A stretch of DNA of 64,000 bases from Vibrio metschnikovii CIP 69.14. Its GTDB lineage: Bacteria; Pseudomonadota; Gammaproteobacteria; Enterobacterales; Vibrionaceae. This document shows positions 44,447 through 55,055 of the stretch, in pieces. The translations under genes and the position numbers were made by a program. The stretch is taken from NCBI RefSeq assembly GCF_000176155.1, contig NZ_ACZO01000006.1, forward strand, positions 620,001 through 684,000, read 5' to 3'. Within the stretch, counting starts at the first letter, position 1; the number at the start of each line of letters is the position of its first letter. The notes below the pieces were generated by a model. It made no database searches. It had not been told where the DNA came from and saw only the letters and a program-made list of their open reading frames with translations.

Positions 44447-45772
44447 ATGTTCTATTTACATATGCTGCTTCTTTTTGCGGTGATTTTTACTGGTATTCGC
44501 TATGGCGGCATCGCGTTTGGTTTACTCGGCGGCTTAGGGGTTTCGGTTCTCGCGTTTGTCTTTGGTGTCGCTCCCGGAACGCCGCCAATTGGTGTCATGC
44601 TGATCATTTTAGCGGTGGTATCGGCTTCAGCGACATTAGAAGCCACGGGCGGATTAAAACTATTGGTAAAATACGCAGAAAAAATGCTGCGTAAACACCC
44701 CAATCATATCGTTTATCTCGGACCACTTTGCACCTATTCATTAACCGTATTAGTCGGCACTGGTCACTCGGTTTATCCGCTGTTACCAGTGATTTATGAT
44801 GTTGCATATAAGAAAGGGATTCGACCTGAACGGCCGATGGCGATTGCGTCAGTGGCATCACAAATGGGCATTACAGCCAGCCCCATCGCTGCTGCAGCTG
44901 CGGTATTTATGGCTACCGCTGCTGACAATAATTTGGATATCGGTTTACACAATGTACTGATGGTGACTATTCCTGCCACTTTGATTGGCTTATTGGTGGC
45001 TTGTACGTGGAGTTTAAACCGAGGAAAAGATCTCGATAAAGATCCTGAGTTTCAAGCGCGTTGCCAAGATGAAGAATTTCGTAACGGCCTGATTGATCCT
45101 GAAGCGGAGGTCGTTGAAGGTTCTAGCGAAGACAAAAAAGCCAAAACGGGTTTATTGGTCTTTATGCTGGGGATTGCCTCGGTGATTTTTGTCGCCATGT
45201 TCGGCAAAGAGTTAGGCTTGTTGCCCAATGGCGTCAATATGTCGGTAGCGATTCAGTTCTTAATGCTGTCCGTTGGGGCCATCATCTTATTAACCACCAA
45301 TATTCAACCATCGAAAATCGTCAACAGTCATGTTTTCATTGCTGGTATGACCGCGGTAATCATCATCTTTGGTATCGCTTGGCTCAGTGACACCATCATC
45401 AGCTATCACAAAACCTTTTTGATTGATATGGTGCGTGATGTGGTGAATCATCACCCATGGACTTTTGCTATTGCGATGTTTGCGGTATCTATCTTCTTAA
45501 AAAGCCAAGCGGCGGTATTAACCATTATGTTACCGTTGGGCTTTTCTTTGGGTATCCCACCAGAAGTGATCATCGGTGTATTACCGGCTTGTTACGCGTA
45601 TTTCTTCTTTCCGTTTTACCCAAGCGATCTTGCGGCGATAAGTTTTGACCGCTCAGGCACGACTCGGATCGGTAAATACGTGCTAAACCATAGCTTCTTG
45701 ATCCCTGGATTTATCGGTGTTTCAACCGCAACCGTCGTGGGTTATTTTCTCTCGATGGCGCTTAATGGCTAG
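44447..45772 (+). CDS. Anaerobic C4-dicarboxylate transporter (DcuA/DcuB family)
   Basis: The 441-residue protein has about ten to twelve helices and matches the Dcu family: the opening FYLHMLLLFAVIFTGIRYGGIA, LGPLCTYSLTVLVGTGHSVYPLLP, ASVASQMGITASPIAAAA and the closing ACYAYFFFPFYPSDLAAISFDRSGT. Dcu proteins exchange fumarate, malate or aspartate for succinate across the inner membrane. AAGGAAAA precedes ATG 44447. The 236 bp gap from the 2HCT gene holds no gene, but has a TAGTG...CACTA dyad near 44246 that could be a regulator site. Probably a fumarate/malate-succinate exchanger used in anaerobic growth. Confidence 0.92.
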   Translation: MFYLHMLLLFAVIFTGIRYGGIAFGLLGGLGVSVLAFVFGVAPGTPPIGVMLIILAVVSASATLEATGGLKLLVKYAEKMLRKHPNHIVYLGPLCTYSLTVLVGTGHSVYPLLPVIYDVAYKKGIRPERPMAIASVASQMGITASPIAAAAAVFMATAADNNLDIGLHNVLMVTIPATLIGLLVACTWSLNRGKDLDKDPEFQARCQDEEFRNGLIDPEAEVVEGSSEDKKAKTGLLVFMLGIASVIFVAMFGKELGLLPNGVNMSVAIQFLMLSVGAIILLTTNIQPSKIVNSHVFIAGMTAVIIIFGIAWLSDTIISYHKTFLIDMVRDVVNHHPWTFAIAMFAVSIFLKSQAAVLTIMLPLGFSLGIPPEVIIGVLPACYAYFFFPFYPSDLAAISFDRSGTTRIGKYVLNHSFLIPGFIGVSTATVVGYFLSMALNG

Positions 45773-45863
45773 CGCTTCCATTCGCTAATGACGGGCTCAT
45801 TCTTATGCCGAACACTCAATGGTGATCTGGCTGAGGATGAGCTCACTTAAGCGAGCAACAAGA

Positions 45864-46544
45864 TCAGTTAACCAGATGATACAAACGGCGTGGCCTGCCT
45901 CCCGTTTTATAATTAAGCGCCAAACGAACCATCCCTTCGGATTCTAAAAATTCTAAATAACGGCGAGCCGTAATTCGGCTCACGTTCATCTGCTCGCCAA
46001 TATCATCCGCTGAAAATTCGGCCAAGTGTGGTTGTTTTAATAATGCCTTCAATGACGCTAACGTAGTGGCATCAATCCCTTTGGGAGTTTGGCGTAACGG
46101 TTTGGTGACCGATTTACCGAGAATATCATCGATATCACCTTGATCAACGGTTGCTGTACGCGCTAATTTTGCGGTGTAATGTTTGTAATCATCTAACGCT
46201 TGATGAATACGCGACATGCGCAGCGGTTTCACCAAATAGTCGGTCACGCCTAACTGAATGGCTTTCTGTACCGTTGCCGTTTCACGTTCGGCGGTCGTCA
46301 TAATAAAATCACAAGCCGCTTGCTGATCACGTAATTGACGAATCACCTCAATGCCATTGCCATCTGGTAGGCTGATATCAACAAAAATCAGTTGCGGTTT
46401 AAAGGTGGTATATTGCAGTAAAGCATCGGCGCAACTTTCACTGGCGGCGACAACAATAAAATCAGGATGCTGATTAATTGCTGACTCAAGCATATAACTG
46501 GCTCGGGGATCATCTTCAAGTAACATGACGGTTGTTTTATTCAT
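45864..46544 (-). CDS. DcuR/CitB-family response regulator
   Basis: The 226-residue regulator has a receiver domain (TVMLLEDDPRASYMLE; acceptor aspartate in LIFVDISLPDGNG; lysine in DYLVKPL) and a C-terminal HTH (ADDIGEQMNVSRITARRYLEFLESEGMV), the layout of CitB/DpiA/DcuR proteins. Its start overlaps the end of the sensor kinase gene by 8 bp. It is convergent with the Dcu-type gene, and its targets are likely the 2HCT and Dcu promoters. Confidence 0.92.
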   Translation of the reverse strand: MNKTTVMLLEDDPRASYMLESAINQHPDFIVVAASESCADALLQYTTFKPQLIFVDISLPDGNGIEVIRQLRDQQAACDFIMTTAERETATVQKAIQLGVTDYLVKPLRMSRIHQALDDYKHYTAKLARTATVDQGDIDDILGKSVTKPLRQTPKGIDATTLASLKALLKQPHLAEFSADDIGEQMNVSRITARRYLEFLESEGMVRLALNYKTGGRPRRLYHLVN

Positions 46545-48144
46545 AATTAATGACTTTGTTTTTATCTAAATAAATACTGAATAGGGTAGTATTTTCGTCG
46601 GTTCTTTCCCAGTCAATACTGCCGTTAAAATTATCGACCCATTGTTTGACTAAATACAAGCCTACGCCGCTTTGCTCGTGATCGAGTTTCGTGCTGACTC
46701 CAAACTCTAAAATATGCTCGGTAATTTGTTCACTGACTCCCGCTCCGCTATCTTGTACCTCAAAAATAATATGATGACTTCGATCACTAAGATAAATATG
46801 CACCAATGGACAACAGCTTGCCCGATTTTGCCATGCAGCCAGTAAAGCGTTATCAATCAGATTGCCTAAAATAGTCACAAACTTTTCAGAAAGATTTTTC
46901 GGATAACTCGATAAGTGAGTATCTTCGTCAATAATAAATTTAACGCCAATTTCTGAGGCTTTATTAAATTTAGCCAGTAATAAACCAGCAATGACACTAT
47001 CATTGACTGAAAAAACAATATTATGAATGATAGATTGATAGCGATCGGTTTCTTGTTGGATAAATTCAATCGCCTCATGATTTTTTTGACTTTGTAACAG
47101 GCCGGATAAAACATTTAATTTATTGGAATACTCATGAGTTTTACTGCGTAATAGCTGGGCATAATTTTTAAGATAAACCACTTCACGCTCAAGTTCGTTT
47201 TGCTCCAGATTGGGAAAAAAGACAATCACTTGGCCTTTAACACCTTTGGGGCTAGCAATCGGGTAAATATCCACTTTGTAGTTTAATTGACCAATAGAAA
47301 ATTCACCTTGATGCAGTTGACTAGGTTTGGCTAAAACCAAGTGACTTAATGGTGTTGAATAACGGGAGAGTGGTTGGTTTAAATAATCATAACGATTGCA
47401 TACCCCCATAGAGAGTTTTTGCATTGCACTATTATTGATGGTGGTAATGTTCATATTATTATCTACGGCAATAATCGCATCGCGAATACTGTCTAATACC
47501 ATTTCATGCTCACGGAATTTATGAATAATAAATTCCGGTTCATAGTCAAGAAACGTTCGTTTCATTTTAAAAACAAACGCACTGCTGATCCCGATCCCCA
47601 GTAAATAGACGACAGCAATTAATCCACCAAGATGACCATATTGTGCCAATAAAATATCCGATGTTTTCTCAGATAAATAACCGATACTAACCGCACCAAT
47701 CACCTCGTCTTGCCAGTAAATGGGTGAGAAATTACGAATCGCTTTACCTAACGTTCCTGAATCAACACTGCTGTATTCAGCACCTTGGATTAACACAGGA
47801 TAAATATCCTCGCCAATAAATCGTTGACCGACACGTGTCGGATCAGGATGGCTTAAACGCATGGCCTTTTTATCCACGACCACAATATAAGACGCATCGG
47901 TCTGGGCGCGGATATGTTCCATATAATCAGCAATTGATGAGCGGGTAGGCGATACATTCTGCGCGTTCACTGCGTCAATCACCGCGGGATCATTCGCGAT
48001 GACGCGAGCTAACTCTAAACCGCGAGCTTTAAGCCCTTCGGTGTAGGAATTTTGTAGCAGAAAAAAAATAGCGCAGGTCACGACAATCACAATCGAAGAG
48101 GTTGTCGCAATCGTCGTTAATGCTAAATAACTTTTGAGTTTCAT
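46537..48144 (-). CDS. DcuS/CitA-family sensor histidine kinase
   Basis: The 535-residue kinase has an N-terminal helix, a periplasmic Cache/PDC sensor domain (residues about 40-170), a second helix (GLIAVVYLLGIGISSAFVF), a cytoplasmic PAS domain (DSIRDAIIAVDNNMNITTIN), the phospho-acceptor histidine in LRSKTHEYSNKLNVLSGLLQ and an ATPase domain with NLIDNALLA and DSGAGV. It senses di- or tricarboxylates in the periplasm by family analogy. It is co-transcribed with the regulator. Confidence 0.93.
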   Translation of the reverse strand: MKLKSYLALTTIATTSSIVIVVTCAIFFLLQNSYTEGLKARGLELARVIANDPAVIDAVNAQNVSPTRSSIADYMEHIRAQTDASYIVVVDKKAMRLSHPDPTRVGQRFIGEDIYPVLIQGAEYSSVDSGTLGKAIRNFSPIYWQDEVIGAVSIGYLSEKTSDILLAQYGHLGGLIAVVYLLGIGISSAFVFKMKRTFLDYEPEFIIHKFREHEMVLDSIRDAIIAVDNNMNITTINNSAMQKLSMGVCNRYDYLNQPLSRYSTPLSHLVLAKPSQLHQGEFSIGQLNYKVDIYPIASPKGVKGQVIVFFPNLEQNELEREVVYLKNYAQLLRSKTHEYSNKLNVLSGLLQSQKNHEAIEFIQQETDRYQSIIHNIVFSVNDSVIAGLLLAKFNKASEIGVKFIIDEDTHLSSYPKNLSEKFVTILGNLIDNALLAAWQNRASCCPLVHIYLSDRSHHIIFEVQDSGAGVSEQITEHILEFGVSTKLDHEQSGVGLYLVKQWVDNFNGSIDWERTDENTTLFSIYLDKNKVINYE

Positions 48145-48370
48145 GCTCCCGCCTAATGACGATGGACTGTACGCTTAGCCATGATAATTAAGAAAAAATA
48201 AGATTATCAGTATATCTCGAAACGACAGCAGAATGTGCAGTTATCCCTGAACCAAGTTCGCGAAAATGTGACTTAAAGCGGCAATAAAAGCATGATAGAC
48301 ACGGCATTATGCAACAGAGCCTAAAGCCTCTTAGGTGGGCTTATGTTAGGGTGAGACGATGGTGTTAGGT

Positions 48371-48403
48371 GCCAAATCAAGATAGTAAACCTCTTGATCT
48401 GGC
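48371..48403 (+). promoter_or_regulatory. Stem-loop in the leader of the cas operon
   Basis: GCCAAATCAAGA (48371-48382) pairs with TCTTGATCTGGC (48392-48403) with one mismatch around a nine-base loop TAGTAAACC, 70 bp before cas1. The 328 bp gap 48145-48472 also has a weaker AGCCTAA...TTAGG stem near 48318-48342. No gene is seen in the gap. Role unknown. Confidence 0.55.
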
Positions 48404-48472
48404 GTTAAATGATGTGGCGTTGTAGGTGAGCGTTGAGTGTCGAGATCAGCGAGAATGCATAAGGAATAAAAC

Positions 48473-49462
48473 ATGGACGATTTATCCCCCTCCGATTTAA
48501 AAACCATCCTGCACTCAAAGCGCGCCAATATGTATTACTTGGAATATTGCCGTGTGATGCAAAAAGATGGCCGCGTGCTCTATTTAACGGAAGCTGATAA
48601 AGAAAACCTCTACTTCAATATTCCGATTGCCAATACCACCGTACTGATGCTCGGTAACGGCACCTCCATTACTCAGGCAGCGATGCGGATGCTCTCGCAG
48701 GCAGGTGTGTTAGTGGGTTTTTGTGGCGGGGGTGGCACGCCGCTACACATGGCGTGTGAAGTAGAATGGTTTACGCCGCAAAGCGAATACCGGCCTACTG
48801 AATATCTACAAGGTTGGCTCTCATTCTGGTTTGATGATCAAAAACGCTTGGCCGCCGCCAAACAATTTCAAAACGCGCGGATTGATTACTTACAGCGCGT
48901 TTGGCGATCAGACCGCGAATTAACCCTAGAGAAATTCAATGTTCAAGATGAAGTGATAAAGCAATCGTTGGAAACCTTCCATCAGCGTACTGAAGCCGCG
49001 AGCAAACAATCCGACTTATTGCTCACTGAAGCGCAGTTGACCAAAGCCTTATACAAGTACGCCGCCAATAACACTGGCAAAGATAGCTTTACTCGCCAGC
49101 ATCAGCCAGACAAAAAATCCACCGATAAAGCCAATGACTTTTTGAATCACGGTAACTACTTAGCCTATGGCCTTGCGGCAAGCTGCTTGTGGGTGCTGGG
49201 TATTCCGCACGGTTTTGCCGTCATGCATGGCAAAACCCGCCGCGGCGCTTTGGTGTTTGATGTCGCCGACTTAATCAAAGATGCGATTGTGCTGCCGTGG
49301 GCGTTTGTTTGCGCCAAAGAAAACGCTACCGAGCAAGAGTTTCGCCAGCAAATCCTGCAAGCCTTCATTGAACACAAAGCGCTCGACTTTATGTTCGACA
49401 CAGTGAAACACGTCGCACTGCAAGGCAAAGATGAAGAAGAGAGTGAGGATCACGTTTTATGA
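48473..49462 (+). CDS. cas1: Type I-F CRISPR integrase Cas1
   Basis: The 329-residue protein opens with [22 protein letters not shown], has the [34 protein letters not shown] block near residues 62-95, and the C-terminal half with [36 protein letters not shown]. The H in HGK and the D in FDVADL are expected metal ligands, with the glutamate upstream. This is Cas1 of the I-F subtype. Cas1 integrates new spacers with the Cas2 domain of the next gene, which it overlaps by 4 bp (ATGA). It is GC-richer (31 of 60 in 49261-49320) than the effector genes. Confidence 0.95.
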   Translation: MDDLSPSDLKTILHSKRANMYYLEYCRVMQKDGRVLYLTEADKENLYFNIPIANTTVLMLGNGTSITQAAMRMLSQAGVLVGFCGGGGTPLHMACEVEWFTPQSEYRPTEYLQGWLSFWFDDQKRLAAAKQFQNARIDYLQRVWRSDRELTLEKFNVQDEVIKQSLETFHQRTEAASKQSDLLLTEAQLTKALYKYAANNTGKDSFTRQHQPDKKSTDKANDFLNHGNYLAYGLAASCLWVLGIPHGFAVMHGKTRRGALVFDVADLIKDAIVLPWAFVCAKENATEQEFRQQILQAFIEHKALDFMFDTVKHVALQGKDEEESEDHVL

Positions 49463-52395
49463 TGGTCACCTTTGTCTCTCAGTGTGAGAAAAACGCCCTC
49501 AAGAAAACCCGCCGTGTGCTGGATGCCTTCGCCAACCGGATAGGTGATAACACCTGGCAGACCCTCATTACCCAAGAAGGGTTACTCACGGTGAAAAAAA
49601 TGCTAGGCCAAACTGCCACCCGCAGCACCGCCGTCAGTTGCCATTGGATCCGCTCACGCTCGCGCAGCCAGTTGTTGTGGGTGGTGGGTAACAAGAAGAA
49701 ATTTAATGCAGAAGGTGTGGTGCCTGTTAATCAAACTGGAAAAGAGGTTTTTATGGATGTTTTAACTGATAAACCCAAGCAAGGTGTGTTGTATGCAAAC
49801 ACCCAATTGCAACCACTGAGCGAGCATTTATTTGCGGTTGGATATGTTGCCGAACGACTACACTGTCAGTTATTTCCAGACAATACACAGTTTTCAATTG
49901 TGAATTTCATTGCAGGTTGCTTGCATGATTTAGGAAAAATTGACCCCAAGTTCCAAGAGTGGGTAACCAACCCTAAAAAGAAAGAGTACATAGCAGACGA
50001 TGGCCAGCATATTGATGATGCCAAATTTAGCTTTGATAAACATCCAAGACATAATGAAATTTCACTTTTGCTCTATCAATTACTTGATAGTGCAGAATTA
50101 AAATGTCTAAATCCCAGCAATAAACGTTCTGTAAAGCACGCGATATACTGGCATCATGCAAAGCCTTTTCGTAAAGAAAAAAATGGTTTTGATAGTTATA
50201 AAGATATTTGTAAAAAGCTGGTGGTAAATCAAAAAGAAGTAAAGTTAGCTGATATTGTGGTTCAAGCCCAAGCGCTGATTAAGCAAGTTGTTGCCATAGA
50301 TAAAAAATACCGTGAGTCAACCAATAGTATTCTTGAAAGAAGTATCTTGGCTGACGAATTGCAGGAATTAGAGGAGAATCTGCCTGATGCGCCGCCTCTG
50401 CCTAGCTATAAAGAATATGAACTAGAAGAATCAGTATCAGCCAATACCTTCAATGTTAAAGTTAATGCGCTAAACAATATTGCACGCGCATGCTTGATCA
50501 CTGCTGATCGAATAATATCTGCATTAAGTGCGACAGAATTACACACTGTCATTTTTGAGCGGAACTTAAATGAACTTGTGGCTGGGCTGCTCGAAGTGGA
50601 ATCTTCTCTCAGTAGCGATATTGCTACCTGCCTACGCACATTTTATCCGGATAGTGAACGCAGTAAAAAGCAAAGTGAGATTGCTCAACAATTGGCTAAC
50701 GCTGATGATGTTTCAGTACTCGCGGGTGCTGCTGGCTGTGGTAAAACCAAAATTGCCTTGGAATGGGCAAAGTTGACAGGTGCGAAGCGCATTATTTGGG
50801 TGTGCCCTCGTGTACAGGTATGCCAAGGTTTATTTTATGAGCTCACCTCGGAGCAATATTTGCCCAATAGCACTATTGAAATTAATACGGGGGAATTTAA
50901 GTTTCATAATCAATGGGATAACCCTATTACCGATGATGAAAGCTTTTCTGGTGATATCGTTATTACCACTATAGATCAAATTCTCGGTTCAGTGATCAGC
51001 CACACGAAAGCCAACACGCTTATAGATTTTTTGAACGTACATGTAGTGTTCGATGAATTTCATGAGTACGTCAATATGCCAGCCTTTAATTTGTTATTTG
51101 CAGAGCTTATTGCAGCCAAAAAGATGCAGCAGCAACAAGCCAAAACCTTATTAGTGTCGGCAACCCCTCATTACGTGTTTGTTGAAGAACTGCTTGGTAT
51201 TCACCCTGATGATATTAAAGTCATGCCATCGTTTAATCACAGTCAGTATCAACTTGACTTTAAAGTATTCAATGATTCGGAATTAGGTGCAGATAATCCG
51301 CTATTTACGGAACAAAAGGATGGTACTTTTGTTATCAGTAATATGGCACTCACGGCACAAAATAGTTTTATCCACAATCAACACAGAGAAAATGCTGTTT
51401 TATTACACTCAAAATTTATTAAGAGTGACAAACGTAAATGGTTTGGTGAAGTGTACGAAGCATTCAAACGCGGAGGAACCCGTAAGTTTGAAGTGTTGCG
51501 CAGCGGACCAATTGTACAGGCCTCGCTAAATATCAGTTGTGATTATATGGTGGCCGAAATCACCAGTGCTGAAGATAGCTTACAGCGTTTAGGTCGTTTA
51601 GATCGCTTTGGTGAAAATAAGGTTGTAAACACTTACACATTGGCAGTGCCTGAATCAGTTGCTAATAGCAAAGGTAAAAGCCCTGCTGCGGGTTTTCTAT
51701 CTAAAATGTATGTATTAAGCTCTGTGAGGGCATGGTATCAATTTTTGCGAAGCGAACTTGATGATAAAACGTTTACCTTGCCAGAAGCTTATCAACTTTA
51801 TTTCACCTTTCATCACACCGAGCGTAATCGTGGTTTTATAGAAAGTGATTTAGTGGCCGCACTTAAAAACAGTGTGCAACAAATCAATGCCAAAGTGGTT
51901 GATCCAATCACTATGCCACCGAAGAAAAATAAAGATAAAAAACGCAGTAAAATTAGTAAAGGATCTCTGCGTGGCGATAATCGTTTTGTGCAAATGGCGC
52001 TTGTAGATCTCAGTAATTCGGAGCCAAATTTTCTTGACCAATATGCCTACTCAATACCACTAGATGATGACAGCAACATCGATAATCTTACCTATGCCAC
52101 TAGCGCTATTTGTGGTTATGGCCAAAGTGACAAAGACTTGTTATCTCATATGTTTAAAAAGCATCACAACATTATGGGTGGGTTTAATAAATCGTTCACT
52201 GACAAAATTTTATTAAACCAAGCTCGGGATCCTGAATCGCCAATTTATTTAAGTTATACCAGTAACGATTTACTGCAAGTGGGCGGCGAAAGTGCTCGTC
52301 ACTCGCATGCTATTTATTACGCCGTCTGCGATAAACAAGCTATCGGTGCAATATCCATTAAACAAATTAATCAAACTACAGAAGATGAGGAATAA
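49459..52395 (+). CDS. cas3: Cas2-Cas3 fusion nuclease-helicase (type I-F)
   Basis: The 978-residue protein has an N-terminal Cas2-like domain (residues about 1-85), an HD nuclease domain with H156-D157 in CLHDLGKID, and a DExH helicase. Walker A is AGAAGCGKT (422-430), motif II is DEFH (from 532), motif III is VSATP, and motif VI is [11 protein letters not shown]. It is the I-F effector nuclease that degrades DNA marked by Cascade and also joins Cas1 in spacer acquisition. Composition falls from 39 of 60 G+C (49621-49680) to 21 of 60 (49741-49800) within about 100 bp, at the Cas2-HD boundary (residues 80-95). This implies a module junction. Confidence 0.95.
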   Translation: MMVTFVSQCEKNALKKTRRVLDAFANRIGDNTWQTLITQEGLLTVKKMLGQTATRSTAVSCHWIRSRSRSQLLWVVGNKKKFNAEGVVPVNQTGKEVFMDVLTDKPKQGVLYANTQLQPLSEHLFAVGYVAERLHCQLFPDNTQFSIVNFIAGCLHDLGKIDPKFQEWVTNPKKKEYIADDGQHIDDAKFSFDKHPRHNEISLLLYQLLDSAELKCLNPSNKRSVKHAIYWHHAKPFRKEKNGFDSYKDICKKLVVNQKEVKLADIVVQAQALIKQVVAIDKKYRESTNSILERSILADELQELEENLPDAPPLPSYKEYELEESVSANTFNVKVNALNNIARACLITADRIISALSATELHTVIFERNLNELVAGLLEVESSLSSDIATCLRTFYPDSERSKKQSEIAQQLANADDVSVLAGAAGCGKTKIALEWAKLTGAKRIIWVCPRVQVCQGLFYELTSEQYLPNSTIEINTGEFKFHNQWDNPITDDESFSGDIVITTIDQILGSVISHTKANTLIDFLNVHVVFDEFHEYVNMPAFNLLFAELIAAKKMQQQQAKTLLVSATPHYVFVEELLGIHPDDIKVMPSFNHSQYQLDFKVFNDSELGADNPLFTEQKDGTFVISNMALTAQNSFIHNQHRENAVLLHSKFIKSDKRKWFGEVYEAFKRGGTRKFEVLRSGPIVQASLNISCDYMVAEITSAEDSLQRLGRLDRFGENKVVNTYTLAVPESVANSKGKSPAAGFLSKMYVLSSVRAWYQFLRSELDDKTFTLPEAYQLYFTFHHTERNRGFIESDLVAALKNSVQQINAKVVDPITMPPKKNKDKKRSKISKGSLRGDNRFVQMALVDLSNSEPNFLDQYAYSIPLDDDSNIDNLTYATSAICGYGQSDKDLLSHMFKKHHNIMGGFNKSFTDKILLNQARDPESPIYLSYTSNDLLQVGGESARHSHAIYYAVCDKQAIGAISIKQINQTTEDEE

Positions 52396-52398
52396 ATC

Positions 52399-53346
52399 AT
52401 GGAAAAAGTAACAGGTATTAAAAGTGTTGATTTTAAGATTACTGCGTTAGGGCATGGTGTTGTGAATTGGAATGGTCCGACAACTTTGACTGGTGACAAT
52501 GGTAAAACGGTAGATAACCATACTTTACCAAAGTTACGAGGCTATACCAACCTAACAGGGAAAGTGAAAGAAGAAACAGGTTATAAATATAAAAAGGAAG
52601 CGACAGATATAGATTTCAAGAAAACGCCTTTGTATATCAGCCAAAACTGTATTCGTCATCATATTTTTAGGGATCAAGCATTCGATTTACATTTTGCCGC
52701 AGAAAAAAACCTAGAAATGGTGTTAGCTTCTATTACAGGGTTGATCCGTGGTTACGTCGTTCCTTCAAGTCAGTGTAAACGGACAAGTCCCTTACTCATT
52801 GAGGATTTTATTGATCAATTGGGTAACGGTAACTTTGAACAGTTTGGTCAAGCTGGTGCTCGTGACAGCTCATCATTCTTTTCTAAAACTACATTTGGTG
52901 ATACTGAGTACGTTTCTTATGGCTCTATCAGTATTGAACAATTGCAATTTATCTCACTCGATAAAAAGTTCGACCGCGCTAGTATGATTATCAAAGAGGG
53001 CCAAGGTGAAGAAGTGGCTAAAACGGTACAAGACTTTATTCAGTCGCTTAATCCCTCACTCAACCCTGTTGCCATATTCCACAGTAATTATGTGCGTAAA
53101 GGGACCATTTTTGAAGAAGGCGAATGCGGCATTTTACTTAATGATGATGCAGTAAAAGTCTTGGTTACTGAAACATTAGATCGCTTAGCTAATTTATCTA
53201 TTCGCCAAGCGAAAGGTTATATGTATGTGGATGACATCACTGTAGATTACAACGATAGTCATAAAATGATGCGTATCAAGCGTGATGAATCAGAAATCAT
53301 CAATGAGCAGCATGTACCGTTTGCTCAGTATTTTTATGCAAAATAG
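52399..53346 (+). CDS. cas7fv: Cas7fv backbone protein (type I-F2)
   Basis: The 315-residue protein starts 3 bp after cas2-3. It is a Csy3-like RRM-fold backbone protein: [61 protein letters not shown], and a C-terminal [15 protein letters not shown]. It matches the Cas7fv component described for the Shewanella putrefaciens minimal Cascade, not canonical Csy3, which would follow csy1 and csy2. Several copies bind along the crRNA spacer. Confidence 0.88.
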   Translation: MEKVTGIKSVDFKITALGHGVVNWNGPTTLTGDNGKTVDNHTLPKLRGYTNLTGKVKEETGYKYKKEATDIDFKKTPLYISQNCIRHHIFRDQAFDLHFAAEKNLEMVLASITGLIRGYVVPSSQCKRTSPLLIEDFIDQLGNGNFEQFGQAGARDSSSFFSKTTFGDTEYVSYGSISIEQLQFISLDKKFDRASMIIKEGQGEEVAKTVQDFIQSLNPSLNPVAIFHSNYVRKGTIFEEGECGILLNDDAVKVLVTETLDRLANLSIRQAKGYMYVDDITVDYNDSHKMMRIKRDESEIINEQHVPFAQYFYAK

Positions 53347-53354
53347 GAGGTTGC

Positions 53355-54365
53355 ATGAAAATAACCATAGAATATGATTCTTGTTGGCGAAATTCATTTT
53401 TAGGAGGTTCAAATAATGATCCTGTTCCTAAGAAAGGCCGTGAATTTTTAGGTTCAATGACTAATTTAAAAAAAGAGGGTAATTTCAAAGTATGTGAAAC
53501 GACTTTGGATACTGTAATGGGAATACTTAATCGTTTAATTGGTGATCAGCGAAAACTGTATCAGGCTCGCAGAAAAATACATGAAACTAGTTATTATTTC
53601 TCAGAACTGGAAGATAAAGTCAGTTTTATAGATCAGCCAACGTTGACTAATGAAATGACTTTTATTCGCAATATGAATGGTAGTACGGACCAGAATTCAT
53701 TTACTGGTATGATTAAGGTATCCGATCCCGTTTTTAATTCTGAATATTCACAGCGGTTTTGGGGAATATTGAACCTAGATTTCAATCAACTCTGCGATTT
53801 TATTATTAAGCAATCACAAGTAGAAGTATCAATTGATCTTGATCCTTTAAGTATTATCAATCGATTGGAGAGTCTTAATAAAGAAAAAGCAATAGAGTTA
53901 AATGACAATCTGGTTCTGGTTGTTGACATTTTAAATAAAAATTTTCCAGAAATTGAATATTTAAACAATAAAAACTTGATTACACCAATCAGCCTTTATT
54001 GTTCAGCACTCTATCTTCAACTTTCTCGATTAGAAATAAATTATGATATGGCCACTGCGAAAACTAAATCAGGTGGTATTAGTGGTATATCTAAACGTGG
54101 ATTTACCAAAAAAGATTTCATGGATCGATATACCACCGGATCAAAGAAAACAATTTGGGGTAATCCTTTCATCAAAAAAGAAAAGATAAAAGGGCAAGGG
54201 GAAGTGACTTCCATGATGACGAAAGCTAGTGGTCGATTAGAAATTAATATCGATGTTGATCGCAACAAAGCACAAGAAATAAAAAGCTTGATTGAAAATG
54301 CTGGGGTATCAAGTTTTTACCTAGGGAAAAAAGGCCTAGCTTATGTGTCAAACATACGGCTTTAG
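53355..54365 (+). CDS. cas5fv: Cas5fv crRNA 5'-handle and PAM-recognition protein (type I-F2)
   Basis: The 336-residue protein begins [22 protein letters not shown], typical of Cas5fv. Its position between cas7fv and cas6f fits. In I-F2 this single protein caps the crRNA 5' handle and takes over the PAM-reading role of the missing Cas8f. It is far more AT-rich than cas1 (14 of 60 G+C in 53941-54000), the extreme of the gradient in the locus. AGGAGG precedes the ATG. Weak similarity to other Cas5 is expected, and identification rests mainly on context and the opening motif. Confidence 0.85.
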   Translation: MKITIEYDSCWRNSFLGGSNNDPVPKKGREFLGSMTNLKKEGNFKVCETTLDTVMGILNRLIGDQRKLYQARRKIHETSYYFSELEDKVSFIDQPTLTNEMTFIRNMNGSTDQNSFTGMIKVSDPVFNSEYSQRFWGILNLDFNQLCDFIIKQSQVEVSIDLDPLSIINRLESLNKEKAIELNDNLVLVVDILNKNFPEIEYLNNKNLITPISLYCSALYLQLSRLEINYDMATAKTKSGGISGISKRGFTKKDFMDRYTTGSKKTIWGNPFIKKEKIKGQGEVTSMMTKASGRLEINIDVDRNKAQEIKSLIENAGVSSFYLGKKGLAYVSNIRL

Positions 54366-54373
54366 GAGGAAAA

Positions 54374-54925
54374 ATGGACTCATACATTGAAATACGTTTA
54401 CAGCCGGATGCTGAAATGCCAGAAGCCGAACTCAGCAGTAAGGTATTTACTAAGTTTCACAAAGCATTAGTAATTTTGCATAGCAATCAAATAGGCATCA
54501 GCTTTCCAGAAGTTAACGTAAAACTTGGGCGATTATTTCGCTTACATGGTGAAGCAAGCTTTTTGCATGATTTACAAGGTTTAAACTGGCTTGGTCCGTT
54601 ATCTGGTTACTGCCAAGTGAGTGAGATATTGGCTATTCCTGAACAGGTGCAATATCGAGTGATCTCAGTAAAGCGTAGCAATTTAAGTCAAGCGAAGCTC
54701 AGACGTTTGATCGCTCGCGGTAGCATCGATAAAGAAGGTGAAAAACGTTACAAAGTGAAAATGCTTAGCCAAGGTTTTGATAATCCGTACCTAGATTTAT
54801 TCAGCAGTTCGACGAAGCAGGTACATCGTAAATTTTTTGAGTTTGGTGAAATACAGCCACTGCCAGTATCCGGAAAGTTTGATTCCTATGGGCTAAGTCA
54901 TACCACTACGGTTCCTTGGTTTTAA
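54374..54925 (+). CDS. cas6f: Cas6f (Csy4) pre-crRNA endonuclease
   Basis: The 183-residue protein has the Csy4 pattern: [20 protein letters not shown], the presumed catalytic histidine H29 in [26 protein letters not shown], the arginine-rich segment KLRRLIARG near residue 115, and a terminal SHTTTVPWF. It cuts the 28-nt repeat hairpin to leave the CUUAGAAA 5' handle and remains bound. TAGGAGG precedes the start. The array begins 130 bp downstream. Confidence 0.95.
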   Translation: MDSYIEIRLQPDAEMPEAELSSKVFTKFHKALVILHSNQIGISFPEVNVKLGRLFRLHGEASFLHDLQGLNWLGPLSGYCQVSEILAIPEQVQYRVISVKRSNLSQAKLRRLIARGSIDKEGEKRYKVKMLSQGFDNPYLDLFSSSTKQVHRKFFEFGEIQPLPVSGKFDSYGLSHTTTVPWF

Positions 54926-55055
54926 CCCTATTTTTTTGCTCTTTAAAAATAATCTTTAAATACAAATAGTTACATCGGGTGATTTAAAATAGGGTAAAAA
55001 TACATTTTTTGCTCTAACTGCTTGTTGTAACTTATTTTTATGTTGTTATTCTATA
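54926..55055 (+). promoter_or_regulatory. CRISPR leader
   Basis: This 130 bp AT-rich region lies between cas6f and the first repeat, on the side where transcription gives the CUUAGAAA handle. It has a CCCTATTTTTTT / AAAATAGGGT inverted pair (54927-54991) and TTTTTTGCTCTAACTGC near 55005, a pattern I associate with I-F leaders. New spacers should enter here. Confidence 0.75.

Noticed and set aside
52399..53346. Canonical csy1-csy2-csy3 set
   Set aside because: Only three effector genes lie between cas2-3 and the array, and none is large enough or similar enough to be Csy1.
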